Source: Chloroflexota bacterium (GTDB lineage: Bacteria > Chloroflexota > Anaerolineae > Anaerolineales > Villigracilaceae). From it: a stretch of 60,596 bases of DNA. Below are positions 44,208 through 53,919 of this stretch, piece after piece. Below the pieces are notes generated by a model, which worked only from the letters and a program-made list of their open reading frames with translations, was not told the DNA's origin and made no database searches. The stretch lies in NCBI GenBank assembly GCA_016866215.1, contig VGNE01000018.1, positions 1 through 60,596 on the forward strand. The letters run 5' to 3'. A program made the position numbers and the translations under genes. Every line of letters begins with the position of its first letter. The stretch's first letter is position 1.

Positions 44208-44799
44208 CTACCCCATCATTAACTTGAGACGGTATTGCAAAGCCTCCGCCAAATGCGTAGACTGGATTTCCTCACTCCCCGCCAAGTCGGCGATCGTGCG
44301 TGATAACTTCAGGATGCGATGACATTGTGCTGTGCATAGGCGCGCGCCGATAAATTCAGTTGACTCATCGCCGCCCGCATCAAACTCTGACACTTCGACA
44401 CGCTCAGTGCACCGCCTTCATCCCTTCGTCGGTGCTCAGGACAAGCCTGCAACTTGCAAAATTGCCGTATCTCCCCGATGCGAATATCAGCGTTGGAGAT
44501 GATGTCGGTAGATCGAGAATTAGTAAATCGGGCTTGCTGAATATTTCTGGCGGCTTGCACACGCTGGCGAATGACTTCGCTTGTTTCGCTTACTTTATTC
44601 CCGCTTAACTTTTCATAATCCACGCGTGGAACTTCGATGTGGCACGCCGTGCCAATCCGGTTAATTAGGGGGCCTGAGATTCGCTTTTGATATTTGGTCA
44701 ACAGCAGGCGCACACGTACATGCTTTTTGTGCGTCTCCAAAATGGCCGCAGGGGCAGGGACACACAGATTCCCGCCGGGAGTATGGGACTTTCAGACAT
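44208..44799 (-). pseudogene. ComM/YifB C-terminal remnant, frameshifted copy
   Basis: Segments matching the other copies lie in several frames: KYQKRISGPLINRIGTA, RVQAARNIQQARF, and a last part [15 protein letters not shown] ending RLKLMMG. At least two frameshifts separate the CPCG start from the KYQKR part, another near 44330 breaks the end, and a 20-odd-base insertion follows the start codon. Repeat insertions of LSVSK/ACPE type are present. Clearly decayed. The 44800-45021 gap beyond it holds nothing I recognise. Confidence 0.85.
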
Positions 44800-45021
44800 A
44801 TTTCTCCTTTTCACTGAGATATAAACGGCTGACCTTGAGATATTATCTCTAAGCCAGTACCCAATTAGTCCGCATCCTGCGCGTTAACACTGCCCCTGCT
44901 CATCACATGATCCGATGACTACCAGCAAGATACTATCTTCCATACTAATAAATTGTGCGATGCAAAACGCGAACAGATGCGTACTGCATCATCAATGAAA
45001 AAATTTTCAGCGAACGGCATC

Positions 45022-45660
45022 TTATACGCCGAGCAATGACTTTGCCATATTGACCGCGCGGCTTGCATCGGTCGAAAAACCATCAGCTTCGATTTGTTGA
45101 GCATAAGCCTCAGTGACAGGCGCACCACCCACAATTACTTTAATATTATTACGCAATCCCGCGGCTGTCAGTGCATCAAGGGTTGTTTTCATGGATGACA
45201 TGGTAGTGGTGAGCAAGGCAGACATGGCAATAATATCCGGTTTGACATTCGTTGCCACTTTAACAAACTCCTCGGCAGGGACGTCCACACCCAGATCAAT
45301 AATCTCAAACCCTGCACCTTCCAGCATCAACGCGACCAGGTTTTTTCCAATATCATGTAAGTCACCTTTGACAGTGCCGATCACAACTTTGCCGCTCGAT
45401 TTCCTGTCTGTTTGTTGCAAATGAGGCTTCAAGATCGCCATTCCACTCTGCATGGCGCGCGCTGCGATCAACATCTCAGGCACATAGTACTCGCCCTCTT
45501 CAAATCTGCACCCCACCTCGCGCATCGCCGCGATCATGCCATCGTTCAAAATGACTATTGGATCCAGTTTGGCGTCCAATGCGGCCTGCAAATTAGTCTT
45601 TACATCTTCGAAGTCTCCCTCCAATACCGCGTCGAATAGTTTCTTCAGTACCTCTTCCAT
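45022..45660 (-). CDS. Methyltransferase-type corrinoid protein
   Basis: A 212-residue B12-binding protein of the MtbC/MtmC/MttC kind: helical cap with LNDGMIAAMREVGCRFEEG and the cobalamin motif GDLHDIGKNLVALMLEGAGF (His ligand), followed by GGAPVTEAYAQ. These carry the methyl group between two methyltransferases. It is the last gene of the PTS/dehydrogenase operon; a UroD-like methyltransferase at the other end is the only possible partner here. AAGGAG six bases before the ATG at 45660 fixes the start. Confidence 0.9.
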   Translation of the reverse strand: MEEVLKKLFDAVLEGDFEDVKTNLQAALDAKLDPIVILNDGMIAAMREVGCRFEEGEYYVPEMLIAARAMQSGMAILKPHLQQTDRKSSGKVVIGTVKGDLHDIGKNLVALMLEGAGFEIIDLGVDVPAEEFVKVATNVKPDIIAMSALLTTTMSSMKTTLDALTAAGLRNNIKVIVGGAPVTEAYAQQIEADGFSTDASRAVNMAKSLLGV

Positions 45661-45670
45661 CTTCATCTCC

Positions 45671-46318
45671 TTATCGTGATTTCAAACGAATTCCGGCGCC
45701 ATCCGAATTGAATTGTTCAATGATCTGCGTGGACAGTGGATGAGTTGACAGACTCGCCAATAAATCAAATGGGACGGTGATATGCTGCGCGCCTGCCAGG
45801 AAAGCATCCACCGCCTCTTTCGTGGACTTCAAGCTGGCCGCCAATATCTCAGTTCGACTCCCAGCGAGGACTTTTGCCAGATCCCCCACCAGGGCAAGTC
45901 CATCTCCCAGTTGTTTCGTCGCGCGATTGACATACACCGCGATACATCTGGCTCCCGCCTCACGCGCCACCAAAGCCTGCGCAGGATCAAAGATGGCAGT
46001 CACACAACATGGAAACTCATTTCCATGTTTCGCTACAAAACGAAATCCGTTTTGTGTCGGTGCGATCTTGAGTATCAACCCACTTTTGACGATCTCGCTG
46101 ACTTGGCGAGCTTCGATCAGCATGTCATCCAGGTTATTTGAGACAATCTGGTAATACACATGATGAAATTCAAGTTCAGCCAATCCCTTCAAAACAACTT
46201 CAGGCTCAACGCCCGCCTTTGCCATCAGGGAAGGATTGGTCGTCACACCATACACCCAGCCAAGTTCTCTAACCTGTCGCGCCTCATCGAGCTTTGCCGA
46301 GTCCAGATAAATTGCCAT
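45671..46318 (-). CDS. fsa: Fructose-6-phosphate aldolase/transaldolase-like
   Basis: A 215-residue class I aldolase of the TalC/MipB type: MAIYLDSAKLDEARQV, GVTTNPSLM, and Schiff-base Lys84 in LILKIAPT. This short transaldolase subfamily includes fructose-6-phosphate aldolase (dihydroxyacetone plus glyceraldehyde-3-phosphate) and true transaldolases. In a sugar PTS island it could cleave a ketose-phosphate. One base after the ptsI stop. Confidence 0.88.
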   Translation of the reverse strand: MAIYLDSAKLDEARQVRELGWVYGVTTNPSLMAKAGVEPEVVLKGLAELEFHHVYYQIVSNNLDDMLIEARQVSEIVKSGLILKIAPTQNGFRFVAKHGNEFPCCVTAIFDPAQALVAREAGARCIAVYVNRATKQLGDGLALVGDLAKVLAGSRTEILAASLKSTKEAVDAFLAGAQHITVPFDLLASLSTHPLSTQIIEQFNSDGAGIRLKSR

Positions 46319-46319
46319 G

Positions 46320-48056
46320 CTACAACGAAGCCAGTATCCCCTTCATGTAGTTTTCGATTTCTGCGGCTGTGCCAAACGACATGGCTTGGCTCGCGATCTC
46401 ACGTGCCCTTTCATCCGTTAATTTGCCGATCAGATTCTTGGCTTCAGGGATGGCTCGCGGGTTCATGCTGAACTCGTCCAAGCCAAAGCCAAGCAGGATC
46501 GGAATTGCCTTTGTCATGCCAGCCAGTTCGCCGCACATGCCCACCCACTTCCCTTTTGCATGACCTGCATCAATTGTCTGCCTAATGAGACGCAAGACAG
46601 CAGGATGCAAGGGCTGGAAAAGCCCGGATACTTTCGCATTGCCGCGGTCCACTGCCATGGTGTATTGGGTCAAGTCATTGGTGCCGAGGCTGAAAAAGTC
46701 GGAGGCTTCGGCGAGCACATCCACCAGCACTGCGGCGGCGGGAGTCTCGACCATGATTCCCACAGGGACGTCCGCGGCAAATTCAACGGAAGCAAGCGTG
46801 AGGTCCCGTTTGACCGTTTCGACGATCTCTCGCGCGCGCCGTAGTTCATCCAGGTCCGAGACCATGGGGAACATGATGCGGGCTCGATGTCCCACAGCCG
46901 CGCGTAAAATGGCGCGCAATTGGGTCTTGAATAGTTCCGGTTCATCCAAACTGATGCGGATCGCGCGCCAGCCCAGGAATGGATTCATCTCATTGGGAAA
47001 GGGCAAATAAGATGGCGGCTTATCCCCACCGATATCGAGTGTGCGGACGATCACCGGCCGACCGGACATCACTTCAAATATCTCGCGATAGATGCGATAT
47101 TGCTTTTCTTCGCTGGGAGGTTGTGAATCTTCTAAATAGAGGAATTCCGTGCGAAGCAAGCCAATGCCCTCGGCGCCATGTTCCATTGCATCGCGAGCAG
47201 ATAACACCTCACCGATGTTCGCCGCAACTTCCACACGGCGGCCATTTGCAGTATGTGCATTTTTATCCGCGGCAGCTTTGAGGTTTTGCAAATGTGACTC
47301 GCGTTGTATTTGGATCTGTTTGTATCGTGTGATGGTTTCATCATCAGGCATAACGATCATTTCACCTGTGCGTCCATCCATCACAATTGGCAAGCCGCTG
47401 AAAACCTTTTCAAGCAGACCATTTCCCATGCCCACGATTGCAGGCAGCCCAAGTGTCCGCGCAAGGATTGCACTATGTGAAGTTAAACCACCTTGAGCTG
47501 TAATAAACCCAAGTGTGAGTTTGGGGTCAAGGCTGGCAGTATCAGAAGGTGTTAGATCTTCGGCAACAATAATGGAGGGTTCTGTGACCGCGCTTAAGGC
47601 AGTGTCTGGCAAACCAAGCAGGATGCGCAGGATGCGGCGGCCAACATCCTTCACATCCAGGGCGCGTGCGGCAAAGAGTTCATCATTCATGCCCGCCAAC
47701 AGACTGGCGAGTTCTTCAGTCGCTTTGACCAATGCCTCCTCAACGGTTTGTCCTACCTCCACCTCAGCACGGACTTTCCCTTCGAGCGCGGGATCAGACA
47801 ACATCTCTTGATGAGCTTCAAAAATGGAGGCTTCCTCTTTGCCCGCCCTTTTCTCAATGGCTTCACACAAGCCTCGCAATTCAATGCGGGCACGTTTCCG
47901 CGCCGTATCAAAGCGGGCCATCTCTTCATCTACTGTGCCAGCGGCGCAAACAGGGATGGTCATTTCTGCTGGAATATAGCAAAAAGTGGGGCCGATCGCA
48001 ATTCCATCGCTTGCGGGAATACCTTTAAAAGTTTTTTCTGGCATGGGTTCCGTCAT
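46320..48056 (-). CDS. ptsI: PTS Enzyme I (PEP-protein phosphotransferase)
   Basis: A 578-residue Enzyme I: N-terminal KGIPASDGIAIGPT, phospho-His194 in GGLTSHSAILARTLG, and the PEP-binding C-terminal domain with Cys in GMCGELAG and a terminal FSMNPRAIPEAKNLI. It moves phosphate from PEP to the HPr encoded just upstream. Together with HPr and IIA/IIB/IIC the operon holds a whole phosphorelay, unusual for a genome where PTS is rare. Confidence 0.97.
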   Translation of the reverse strand: MTEPMPEKTFKGIPASDGIAIGPTFCYIPAEMTIPVCAAGTVDEEMARFDTARKRARIELRGLCEAIEKRAGKEEASIFEAHQEMLSDPALEGKVRAEVEVGQTVEEALVKATEELASLLAGMNDELFAARALDVKDVGRRILRILLGLPDTALSAVTEPSIIVAEDLTPSDTASLDPKLTLGFITAQGGLTSHSAILARTLGLPAIVGMGNGLLEKVFSGLPIVMDGRTGEMIVMPDDETITRYKQIQIQRESHLQNLKAAADKNAHTANGRRVEVAANIGEVLSARDAMEHGAEGIGLLRTEFLYLEDSQPPSEEKQYRIYREIFEVMSGRPVIVRTLDIGGDKPPSYLPFPNEMNPFLGWRAIRISLDEPELFKTQLRAILRAAVGHRARIMFPMVSDLDELRRAREIVETVKRDLTLASVEFAADVPVGIMVETPAAAVLVDVLAEASDFFSLGTNDLTQYTMAVDRGNAKVSGLFQPLHPAVLRLIRQTIDAGHAKGKWVGMCGELAGMTKAIPILLGFGLDEFSMNPRAIPEAKNLIGKLTDERAREIASQAMSFGTAAEIENYMKGILASL

Positions 48057-48070
48057 CTCTTTGCAACGAG

Positions 48071-48346
48071 CTAAGCCTCGCCAAAATTATTTTCGATAAG
48101 CGATTTCAGCGCGTCCAGGGCCAAATCAGCATCTATGCCATCGGTCTGGATGAGAACTTTGTGATCCTTCATTACGCCCAATGTCAAGACCATGATGATG
48201 CTTTTTGCATCCACGAAATCGCCTGTCGCCGTCAAATTCTTCACCTTGATCTTTGATTTAAATTTATTGGCGGTTTGAACGAACAATGCCGCGGGACGTG
48301 CATGCAAACCTATTTTATGTTTTACTTGAATCGTTGCTTCAGCCAT
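48071..48346 (-). CDS. ptsH: PTS phosphocarrier protein HPr
   Basis: A 91-residue HPr: phospho-His15 in KIGLHARPAA and Ser49 in VDAKSIIMVLTLG, the position of Ser46 of the Gram-positive protein (regulatory serine). Fourteen bases before ptsI, so co-transcribed. Confidence 0.95.
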   Translation of the reverse strand: MAEATIQVKHKIGLHARPAALFVQTANKFKSKIKVKNLTATGDFVDAKSIIMVLTLGVMKDHKVLIQTDGIDADLALDALKSLIENNFGEA

Positions 48347-48377
48347 GAGGATCTATTTACTCCTTGAGGATGTCTTT

Positions 48378-49715
48378 CTAAAATAAAAGCAGGTTCGGCG
48401 ATTCAAGACCCGCCGCGAGATCGGAAAGGAATTGAGCCGCCACAATTCCATCGATTACGCGATGGTCAGCAGAAAGGGTCAAGGACAACATCGGGCGGAC
48501 TTCTACACGATCCTGTTCATCCACAACGATCGGGCGCCTCACAACACTCCCAACCGCAAGGATCGCGCTTTCAGGGGGATTGATAACAGCACGGAACTGG
48601 CGAATCCCAAACATACCCAGGTTGGAAATCGTGAACGTTCCTCCCTGAACATTTTCGAGTTTGAGTTTGTTCTCGCGCGCCTTATCAGCCAGCTCGCTCA
48701 AGCGCATGTTGATCTCACTGACGCCCAGCTGGTCAACGCCTTTGAGAACAGGAACAACCAAACCTTGTGGAACTGCTGTGGCAACGCCAATGTTCACATC
48801 TTTCCAGAGCAAAATAGAATCGCCATTGAAAGAGGCATTGATATATGGATTGCGAACCAATGCCCATGCCACAATCTTGATCATCAAAGCCGTGATCGTG
48901 ATGCGGGGTTGGCCAAATTTCTCCGCCTGAATGTTGAATCGCTTTCTGGTGTTTTCAATTTCGGTCATATCCACATCAACGGCCAGGGCGATATGCGGTG
49001 ACTCTTGAAAACTTTTTTGCATTCGCTCGGCAATCGTACGGCGGATACTGTTAAGTGGAACGACCTCCGCCTCTCGGCCATTGATCGTTGTTACTGATGA
49101 TGGGACTGAATTGGCTTTTGCCAACACATCAGCAGACTGAACGCGTCCACGCGGACCAGAGCCTGCCACCGCTTCGAGAGGGATACCTGTCTCTAGCGAT
49201 ATTCGGCGCGCGGCGGGCGTCGCTGGGAGCGTGACATGGGCGGCTGGTTTCTTTTGTTCTTCAATATAGTGTTGTACGTCTTCACGCGTGATCTTGTCCC
49301 CTGAAGCAAGCACCTTGGACAGATCAACGCCTTCCTCTTTTGCCATGCGTAGCGCAACAGGTGTGGCATTCACTGAAGCGGCTTGAGCGGCGACAGTGGT
49401 TTGCAAAACGGGAGCAGCCTCAGGCTTGGAAGGAAGCGTTGGCGAATCCGCTTTGGGCAGGTCGGCAATCGATTCACCTTCCTTTAAAATATAGGCGATC
49501 ACTTTCGTGACAGGGACAACATCGCCATCTTTATATAGAATTCCCGCCAGAATTCCAGAAGCAGGCGCGGGGACGTCGATCGCAACTTTTTCAGTTTCAA
49601 CAGTTAGGACGGTTTCATCGAACTTTACAAGGTCACCCTCTTTTTTAGACCATGAAATGATGGTGGCTTTTTCCTGGTCCATATCGAACTTGGGCATAAT
49701 GAATGGGACTGGCAT
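48378..49715 (-). CDS. pdhC: 2-oxoacid dehydrogenase E2 (dihydrolipoamide acyltransferase)
   Basis: A 445-residue E2 with a lipoyl domain (Lys43 in TVETEKVAIDV), then two peripheral-subunit-binding-type segments (residues about 117-152, ATPVALRMAKEEGVDLSKV, and about 165-200, ATPAARRISLETGIPLEAV), and the catalytic domain with SADHRVIDG (His418). Only one binding domain is usual. One base after the E1beta stop. E3 is not encoded in the window, so the complex borrows a dihydrolipoamide dehydrogenase from elsewhere. Confidence 0.92.
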   Translation of the reverse strand: MPVPFIMPKFDMDQEKATIISWSKKEGDLVKFDETVLTVETEKVAIDVPAPASGILAGILYKDGDVVPVTKVIAYILKEGESIADLPKADSPTLPSKPEAAPVLQTTVAAQAASVNATPVALRMAKEEGVDLSKVLASGDKITREDVQHYIEEQKKPAAHVTLPATPAARRISLETGIPLEAVAGSGPRGRVQSADVLAKANSVPSSVTTINGREAEVVPLNSIRRTIAERMQKSFQESPHIALAVDVDMTEIENTRKRFNIQAEKFGQPRITITALMIKIVAWALVRNPYINASFNGDSILLWKDVNIGVATAVPQGLVVPVLKGVDQLGVSEINMRLSELADKARENKLKLENVQGGTFTISNLGMFGIRQFRAVINPPESAILAVGSVVRRPIVVDEQDRVEVRPMLSLTLSADHRVIDGIVAAQFLSDLAAGLESPNLLLF

Positions 49716-49716
49716 G

Positions 49717-50703
49717 TTATATCTTTCCTTCCACCAGTGCGCGGATTTCCTGTTCAATATCTGCTTCCTGCGGAATGGCAAATTTTTCGAGACCACGATT
49801 GTAAGGAATGGGAATATCTTTCCCGCCGAGACGCCGCACGGGCGCGTCAATGTAATCGAAGGCCGGACTGCCAACTACACAGGCGATGACCTCTCCTGCC
49901 CAGCCGCCTGTCAGACAGGCTTCATGCACGACGAGCAGACGGCAGGTGCGCGCAACAGAATTGATGATGGTCTCTGTATCAAGAGGCAACAACGTGCGCG
50001 GGTCGATCACTTCCACTTCGATACCATCCTTGGAAAGTTTTTCTGCAACATTGAGTGTCTTCATGACCATGATATTGTTGGCAACAACGGTAATGTCGCG
50101 GCCCGCACGTTTGATTTCCGCAATGCCGATCGGGATGGTGTAATCGCCTTCGGGCACCTCGCCTTTTGTTTTGTAAAGAACCTTGTGTTCGATAAAACAA
50201 ACCGGGTTCGGATCACGGATGGATGCGAGCATCAATCCCTTTGCATCGTACGGCGTTGATGGATTAACAACCTTCAAGCCAGGAAAATGCATCAGAACAC
50301 TTTCAAGCGATTGTGAATGCTGAGAAGCCGCACCGGAGCCAGAACCACCCGGCATGCGGATGACGATCGGAACTGTCGTCCGCCCGCCGAACATGAAGTG
50401 CATCTTGGCCGCTTGATTGGCAATTTGATCCAGCGCCAGCGTGACGAAATCCATGAACATGATCTCGGCCACGGGACGCATTCCGAGCAAAGATGCGCCT
50501 ATCGCTGTCGCAACAATCGTTGCTTCCGATATGGGCGTTTCGCGCACGCGCTCGGGACCAAATTCATCCAACATGTCGTGAGTTAATCCAAACGCGCCGC
50601 CATAACGACCAATGTCTTCCCCCAGCAGGAAGACGCGTTCATCCCGTTTCATCTCCTGCCATAATGCCTGGCGAATGGCTTCAAGATAGGATATCTCAGG
50701 CAT
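49717..50703 (-). CDS. pdhB: 2-oxoacid (pyruvate/acetoin) dehydrogenase E1 beta
   Basis: A 328-residue transketolase-type beta subunit: REDIGRYGG-like [32 protein letters not shown], and the C-terminal [16 protein letters not shown]. The ATG at 50703 lies inside the E1alpha 3' end (8-base overlap), preferred over an upstream TTG. Pairs with E1alpha to form the TPP-dependent decarboxylase. Confidence 0.94.
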   Translation of the reverse strand: MPEISYLEAIRQALWQEMKRDERVFLLGEDIGRYGGAFGLTHDMLDEFGPERVRETPISEATIVATAIGASLLGMRPVAEIMFMDFVTLALDQIANQAAKMHFMFGGRTTVPIVIRMPGGSGSGAASQHSQSLESVLMHFPGLKVVNPSTPYDAKGLMLASIRDPNPVCFIEHKVLYKTKGEVPEGDYTIPIGIAEIKRAGRDITVVANNIMVMKTLNVAEKLSKDGIEVEVIDPRTLLPLDTETIINSVARTCRLLVVHEACLTGGWAGEVIACVVGSPAFDYIDAPVRRLGGKDIPIPYNRGLEKFAIPQEADIEQEIRALVEGKI

Positions 50704-51733
50704 AAACAAACTCCATCAGGGTGGATATATCGGGTTCGGGGGATGCTTCAGCGAATTCCATGGCTTTGAGGATGACCTGCTCAACCTGCCCATCAATTTT
50801 CTGTGCCTGGCTTTCATCCAAAATTTCAGACTGTAGTAAATGCTTGGTAAAGCGCATGATGGGATCGCGGTTCTGCTTCCAATCATCGATCTCTTCCTTT
50901 GAGCGATATAAATTGCGGTCACTTTTGGAGTGGCCAAAATATCGGTATGTGATTGCCTCAACGAAATAGGGTCCCTTGCCTGAGCGGACATGGTCAGCGG
51001 CGATCTTCATCGCGTCATAAACTTCGACCACGTCATTGCCATCCACGCACGCCCAGGGAATTCCATAGGCATCGGCACGTTGAGCAATCGGTAGTTTCGC
51101 AACCGCACGTTCCACATCCATGGACATGCCGTACTTGTTATTCTCACAAATGTAGAGAACGGGCAGTTTCCACAATGCGACCATATTCATGGCTTCATGG
51201 AAGACGCCTTCATTGGTTGCCCCGTCACCGAAGATGCAAATACAAATCTCTTTCCGTTTTTGCATCTGAAGTGCAAGTCCCACGCCGACCGCTTGAGGAA
51301 TTCCCCCGCCCACAATTCCATTCGCGCCCAGATTGTTGGACTGAAAATCAGCAATGTGCATCGAACCTCCGCGGCCGCGGTTGTAACCCGTATCTTTGCC
51401 AAGGAATTCAGCCATCATCAAATTGATGTCGGCGCCCTTGGCAATGAAATGTCCGTGGCCGCGATGATGATTGATCAAATAATCATCGGGATGGATTGCC
51501 AGGCTGATGCCTGCCGCCACCGCCTCCTGCCCGGCCGAAAGATGCATCGTCCCATGGACTTTTCCCGCCGCATACAGCCTATCTGCCATATACTCAAAGT
51601 GACGGACCGTGCACATCGTCCGATATAGATCGATCAAGTTATCGTTGGATAACCCCAACCGCTTCACGCGCTCCTCAAACTGCTCGCGTGTACCGATATC
51701 TTTCCCTTTTGTTTTTCCTTTGTCTTTGGACAT
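50696..51733 (-). CDS. pdhA: 2-oxoacid (pyruvate/acetoin) dehydrogenase E1 alpha
   Basis: A 345-residue alpha subunit: the TPP motif [20 protein letters not shown] and ENNKYGMSM, plus RGRGGSMHI. Start at 51733 preferred (GAGGGT upstream). In a sugar operon pyruvate is the likeliest substrate, giving acetyl-CoA directly from the end product of PTS-fed glycolysis; acetoin cleavage is an alternative since AcoA has the same size and motifs. Confidence 0.93.
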   Translation of the reverse strand: MSKDKGKTKGKDIGTREQFEERVKRLGLSNDNLIDLYRTMCTVRHFEYMADRLYAAGKVHGTMHLSAGQEAVAAGISLAIHPDDYLINHHRGHGHFIAKGADINLMMAEFLGKDTGYNRGRGGSMHIADFQSNNLGANGIVGGGIPQAVGVGLALQMQKRKEICICIFGDGATNEGVFHEAMNMVALWKLPVLYICENNKYGMSMDVERAVAKLPIAQRADAYGIPWACVDGNDVVEVYDAMKIAADHVRSGKGPYFVEAITYRYFGHSKSDRNLYRSKEEIDDWKQNRDPIMRFTKHLLQSEILDESQAQKIDGQVEQVILKAMEFAEASPEPDISTLMEFVYA

Positions 51734-51745
51734 CGAGACCCTCAT

Positions 51746-52729
51746 TTATTTTGTTTCTGCCAGTTCAAGCACCTTTTTGGCAGTCAGACTGTCAATCACC
51801 AATACATTTACATATTTGCTGCGCAGAGCACCTAGAATGGCTTCTGTTTTCCCTTCGCCACCTGCCACTCCCAGGCGTACCGGAATAGACAACAGATCCT
51901 GCCTGCGGATGGAAACCAGGCGTTCGCAAAAATCATCACAGGCAGGTTGACCATTCACATCAAAGTGCAAGCCACAAACATCACCGATGGCTCCTGCTTT
52001 CCGCAATTCATCAAGTTCGCGGCGGGTTACATAACCTGCAAGATAAAAACTTGAATAATCGGGCGATGTCGTACCGATGCCCAATAACGCAAGATCTGTT
52101 TTCTTCCCCACACTGATGGTTTCTCTAACGCTTTTCGTTTCCAATAGCGATTTCGCCATTTCAGGGCTCTGGCAGAGATAAGGCGCATTTAGATAGTAAG
52201 CCTCACCACCAAGTTTCTCAGTGATACGCGCGACCAGGTCATGGCCGTCGTATTCCATGTTACGGGCGCCCATGGCTCCGACCAATTGCACCACTTTGAC
52301 AGGCATTGGTTCTGTCGCTTCGAACGCGTTTACTGTCGCGCTGATGGATGTGCCCCACGCCAATCCCAGGGTTTTTTGAGGCGCGAGATGGCGTGCGAGC
52401 ATATGCGCACCTGCATTTCCAAGAGTGCGGGTGAGTCTCTCGCCGTTGCGATGGTTGCTGACCACCACAAAAGCATCCTTGAGACCAAATTTCTCTTTAA
52501 GCGCACTTTCAAGTTCGGGATCAGATTGAAGCGGACGCTGGATGCGAATTTCCACAATGCCGCTTTCACGCGCCTCGGTCAGAATGCGCGAGACCATCGA
52601 GCGCGTTACGCCAATGGCTTTGGCGATCTCGGCCTGATTCTGTTCTTCGAGATAGTACATCTCTGCCACATCGGCTAATAAACCAGCACGATCCTGTAAA
52701 GGTTTTTTTTCCAACTGGGTCTCCAACAA
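51746..52729 (-). CDS. SorC-family sugar-binding transcriptional regulator
   Basis: A 327-residue regulator: N-terminal helix-turn-helix NQAEIAKAIGVTRSMVSRIL (about residues 34-53) and the SorC effector domain with TLGLAWGTSISATVNAFEA and GIGTTSPDYSSFY. SorC proteins respond to phosphorylated sugars. Located within the operon, 12 bases before the E1alpha start, it is the only regulator of the island and the obvious candidate for the TTCAC-type operators at 58.4 and 59.5 kb. Confidence 0.92.
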   Translation of the reverse strand: MLETQLEKKPLQDRAGLLADVAEMYYLEEQNQAEIAKAIGVTRSMVSRILTEARESGIVEIRIQRPLQSDPELESALKEKFGLKDAFVVVSNHRNGERLTRTLGNAGAHMLARHLAPQKTLGLAWGTSISATVNAFEATEPMPVKVVQLVGAMGARNMEYDGHDLVARITEKLGGEAYYLNAPYLCQSPEMAKSLLETKSVRETISVGKKTDLALLGIGTTSPDYSSFYLAGYVTRRELDELRKAGAIGDVCGLHFDVNGQPACDDFCERLVSIRRQDLLSIPVRLGVAGGEGKTEAILGALRSKYVNVLVIDSLTAKKVLELAETK

Positions 52730-52734
52730 TAAAA

Positions 52735-53880
52735 TTATTGAACCATCACGCGCGGCAACACTAGTGCAACTGCCTTCAAGAATAGGTCGAGCTCCTCCTG
52801 AGTCGTCTGCATACCCAGCGAGATCCGCAGCGTCGACTCGATTTGCTCCTGTGACAACTTCATCTCAGTCAGCACATGCGATGGCTCAATGGTTTTTGAA
52901 TTACAAGCAGAACCCAATGAGACGGCGAATCCTTCAGCATCCAGGCGGATGAGCATCATTTCCGCGTCAGCGCCAACAAAACTGATGGATAGAATATGTG
53001 CTGCGGTCTTTTCCTCCAGCCCATTCACGATCACAACCGGACCGATGGCCTGTAAACCATTAACCAAATATTTCCTTAATCCCATCAGGCGGGCGCGCTC
53101 ATCCGCCCGATGTTGGCGGACCAGAATCATTGCCGCGCCCAAGCCGACAATACCGGGAACATTTTCGGTTCCCGCGCGCAACGAGTATTCCTGCGGCCCG
53201 CCAAGGATCATCGGTGAAAGATCAATGCCCGACCGTATGTATAAGGCGCCAATACCCTTTGGCCCGTAAACCTTGTGCGCGGAGAGTGAGAGCAGATCCA
53301 CTTTCAAATCGTTCACATTTACATCGAACAAACCAATCGCCTGGACAGCGTCTGTATGAAATTTGATATTACTCTCACGGGCGATCCTGCCAATTTCAGC
53401 GATCGGCTGGACCGATCCGACTTCGTTATTGACGTACATGATGGAGATCAGTTTTGTCTCCGGGCGGATCGCGCGCCGCACATCTTCTGGGTTTACGAGT
53501 CCATTTTCATTTACAGGAACATATGTTACCGAGTAACCTTCACGTTCCAGTTGTGCCGCAGTATGCAGAATGGCGTGGTGTTCAATTGACGATGTGATGA
53601 GGTGAGCTTTGTTTACCGGAAACAGGCGCAGAATCCCGAAAAGAGCAAGGTTGTCCGCTTCCGTTGCCCCACTGGTAAAGATGATCTCGTCCGGGTGGCA
53701 GCCGATCCCCTCTGCCACATCCATACGAGCCTGGGTTTCGAGCTGCTTCGAAGCCTTTCCCGCCCAGTGCATACTGGATGGGTTGCCAAAATCCCGATCG
53801 AGAGCACGCGACATCTTTTCGCGCACGCTTGAATGGACCGGTGTCGTTGCACAATAATCGAAATAAATTCGAGAACTCAT
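52735..53880 (-). CDS. Cysteine desulfurase (NifS/IscS family)
   Basis: A 381-residue PLP enzyme taking sulfur from cysteine: EIIFTSGATEADNLAL, PLP lysine in SLSAHKVYGPKGIGALY, and the reactive cysteine in SLGSACNSKTIEPSHVL. Its place between PTS and E1 genes is unusual; it could serve lipoate or Fe-S needs, or be a newcomer. Starts 39 bases after the IIB-like gene. Confidence 0.95.
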   Translation of the reverse strand: MSSRIYFDYCATTPVHSSVREKMSRALDRDFGNPSSMHWAGKASKQLETQARMDVAEGIGCHPDEIIFTSGATEADNLALFGILRLFPVNKAHLITSSIEHHAILHTAAQLEREGYSVTYVPVNENGLVNPEDVRRAIRPETKLISIMYVNNEVGSVQPIAEIGRIARESNIKFHTDAVQAIGLFDVNVNDLKVDLLSLSAHKVYGPKGIGALYIRSGIDLSPMILGGPQEYSLRAGTENVPGIVGLGAAMILVRQHRADERARLMGLRKYLVNGLQAIGPVVIVNGLEEKTAAHILSISFVGADAEMMLIRLDAEGFAVSLGSACNSKTIEPSHVLTEMKLSQEQIESTLRISLGMQTTQEELDLFLKAVALVLPRVMVQ

Positions 53881-53919
53881 AAGAACTCCAATAAAAAACC
53901 TGCAACACGTGCTGACCGC

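Noticed and set aside
44919-45134. 71-codon minus-strand frame before the corrinoid gene stop
   Set aside because: It overlaps the corrinoid gene in another frame, with no conserved features.
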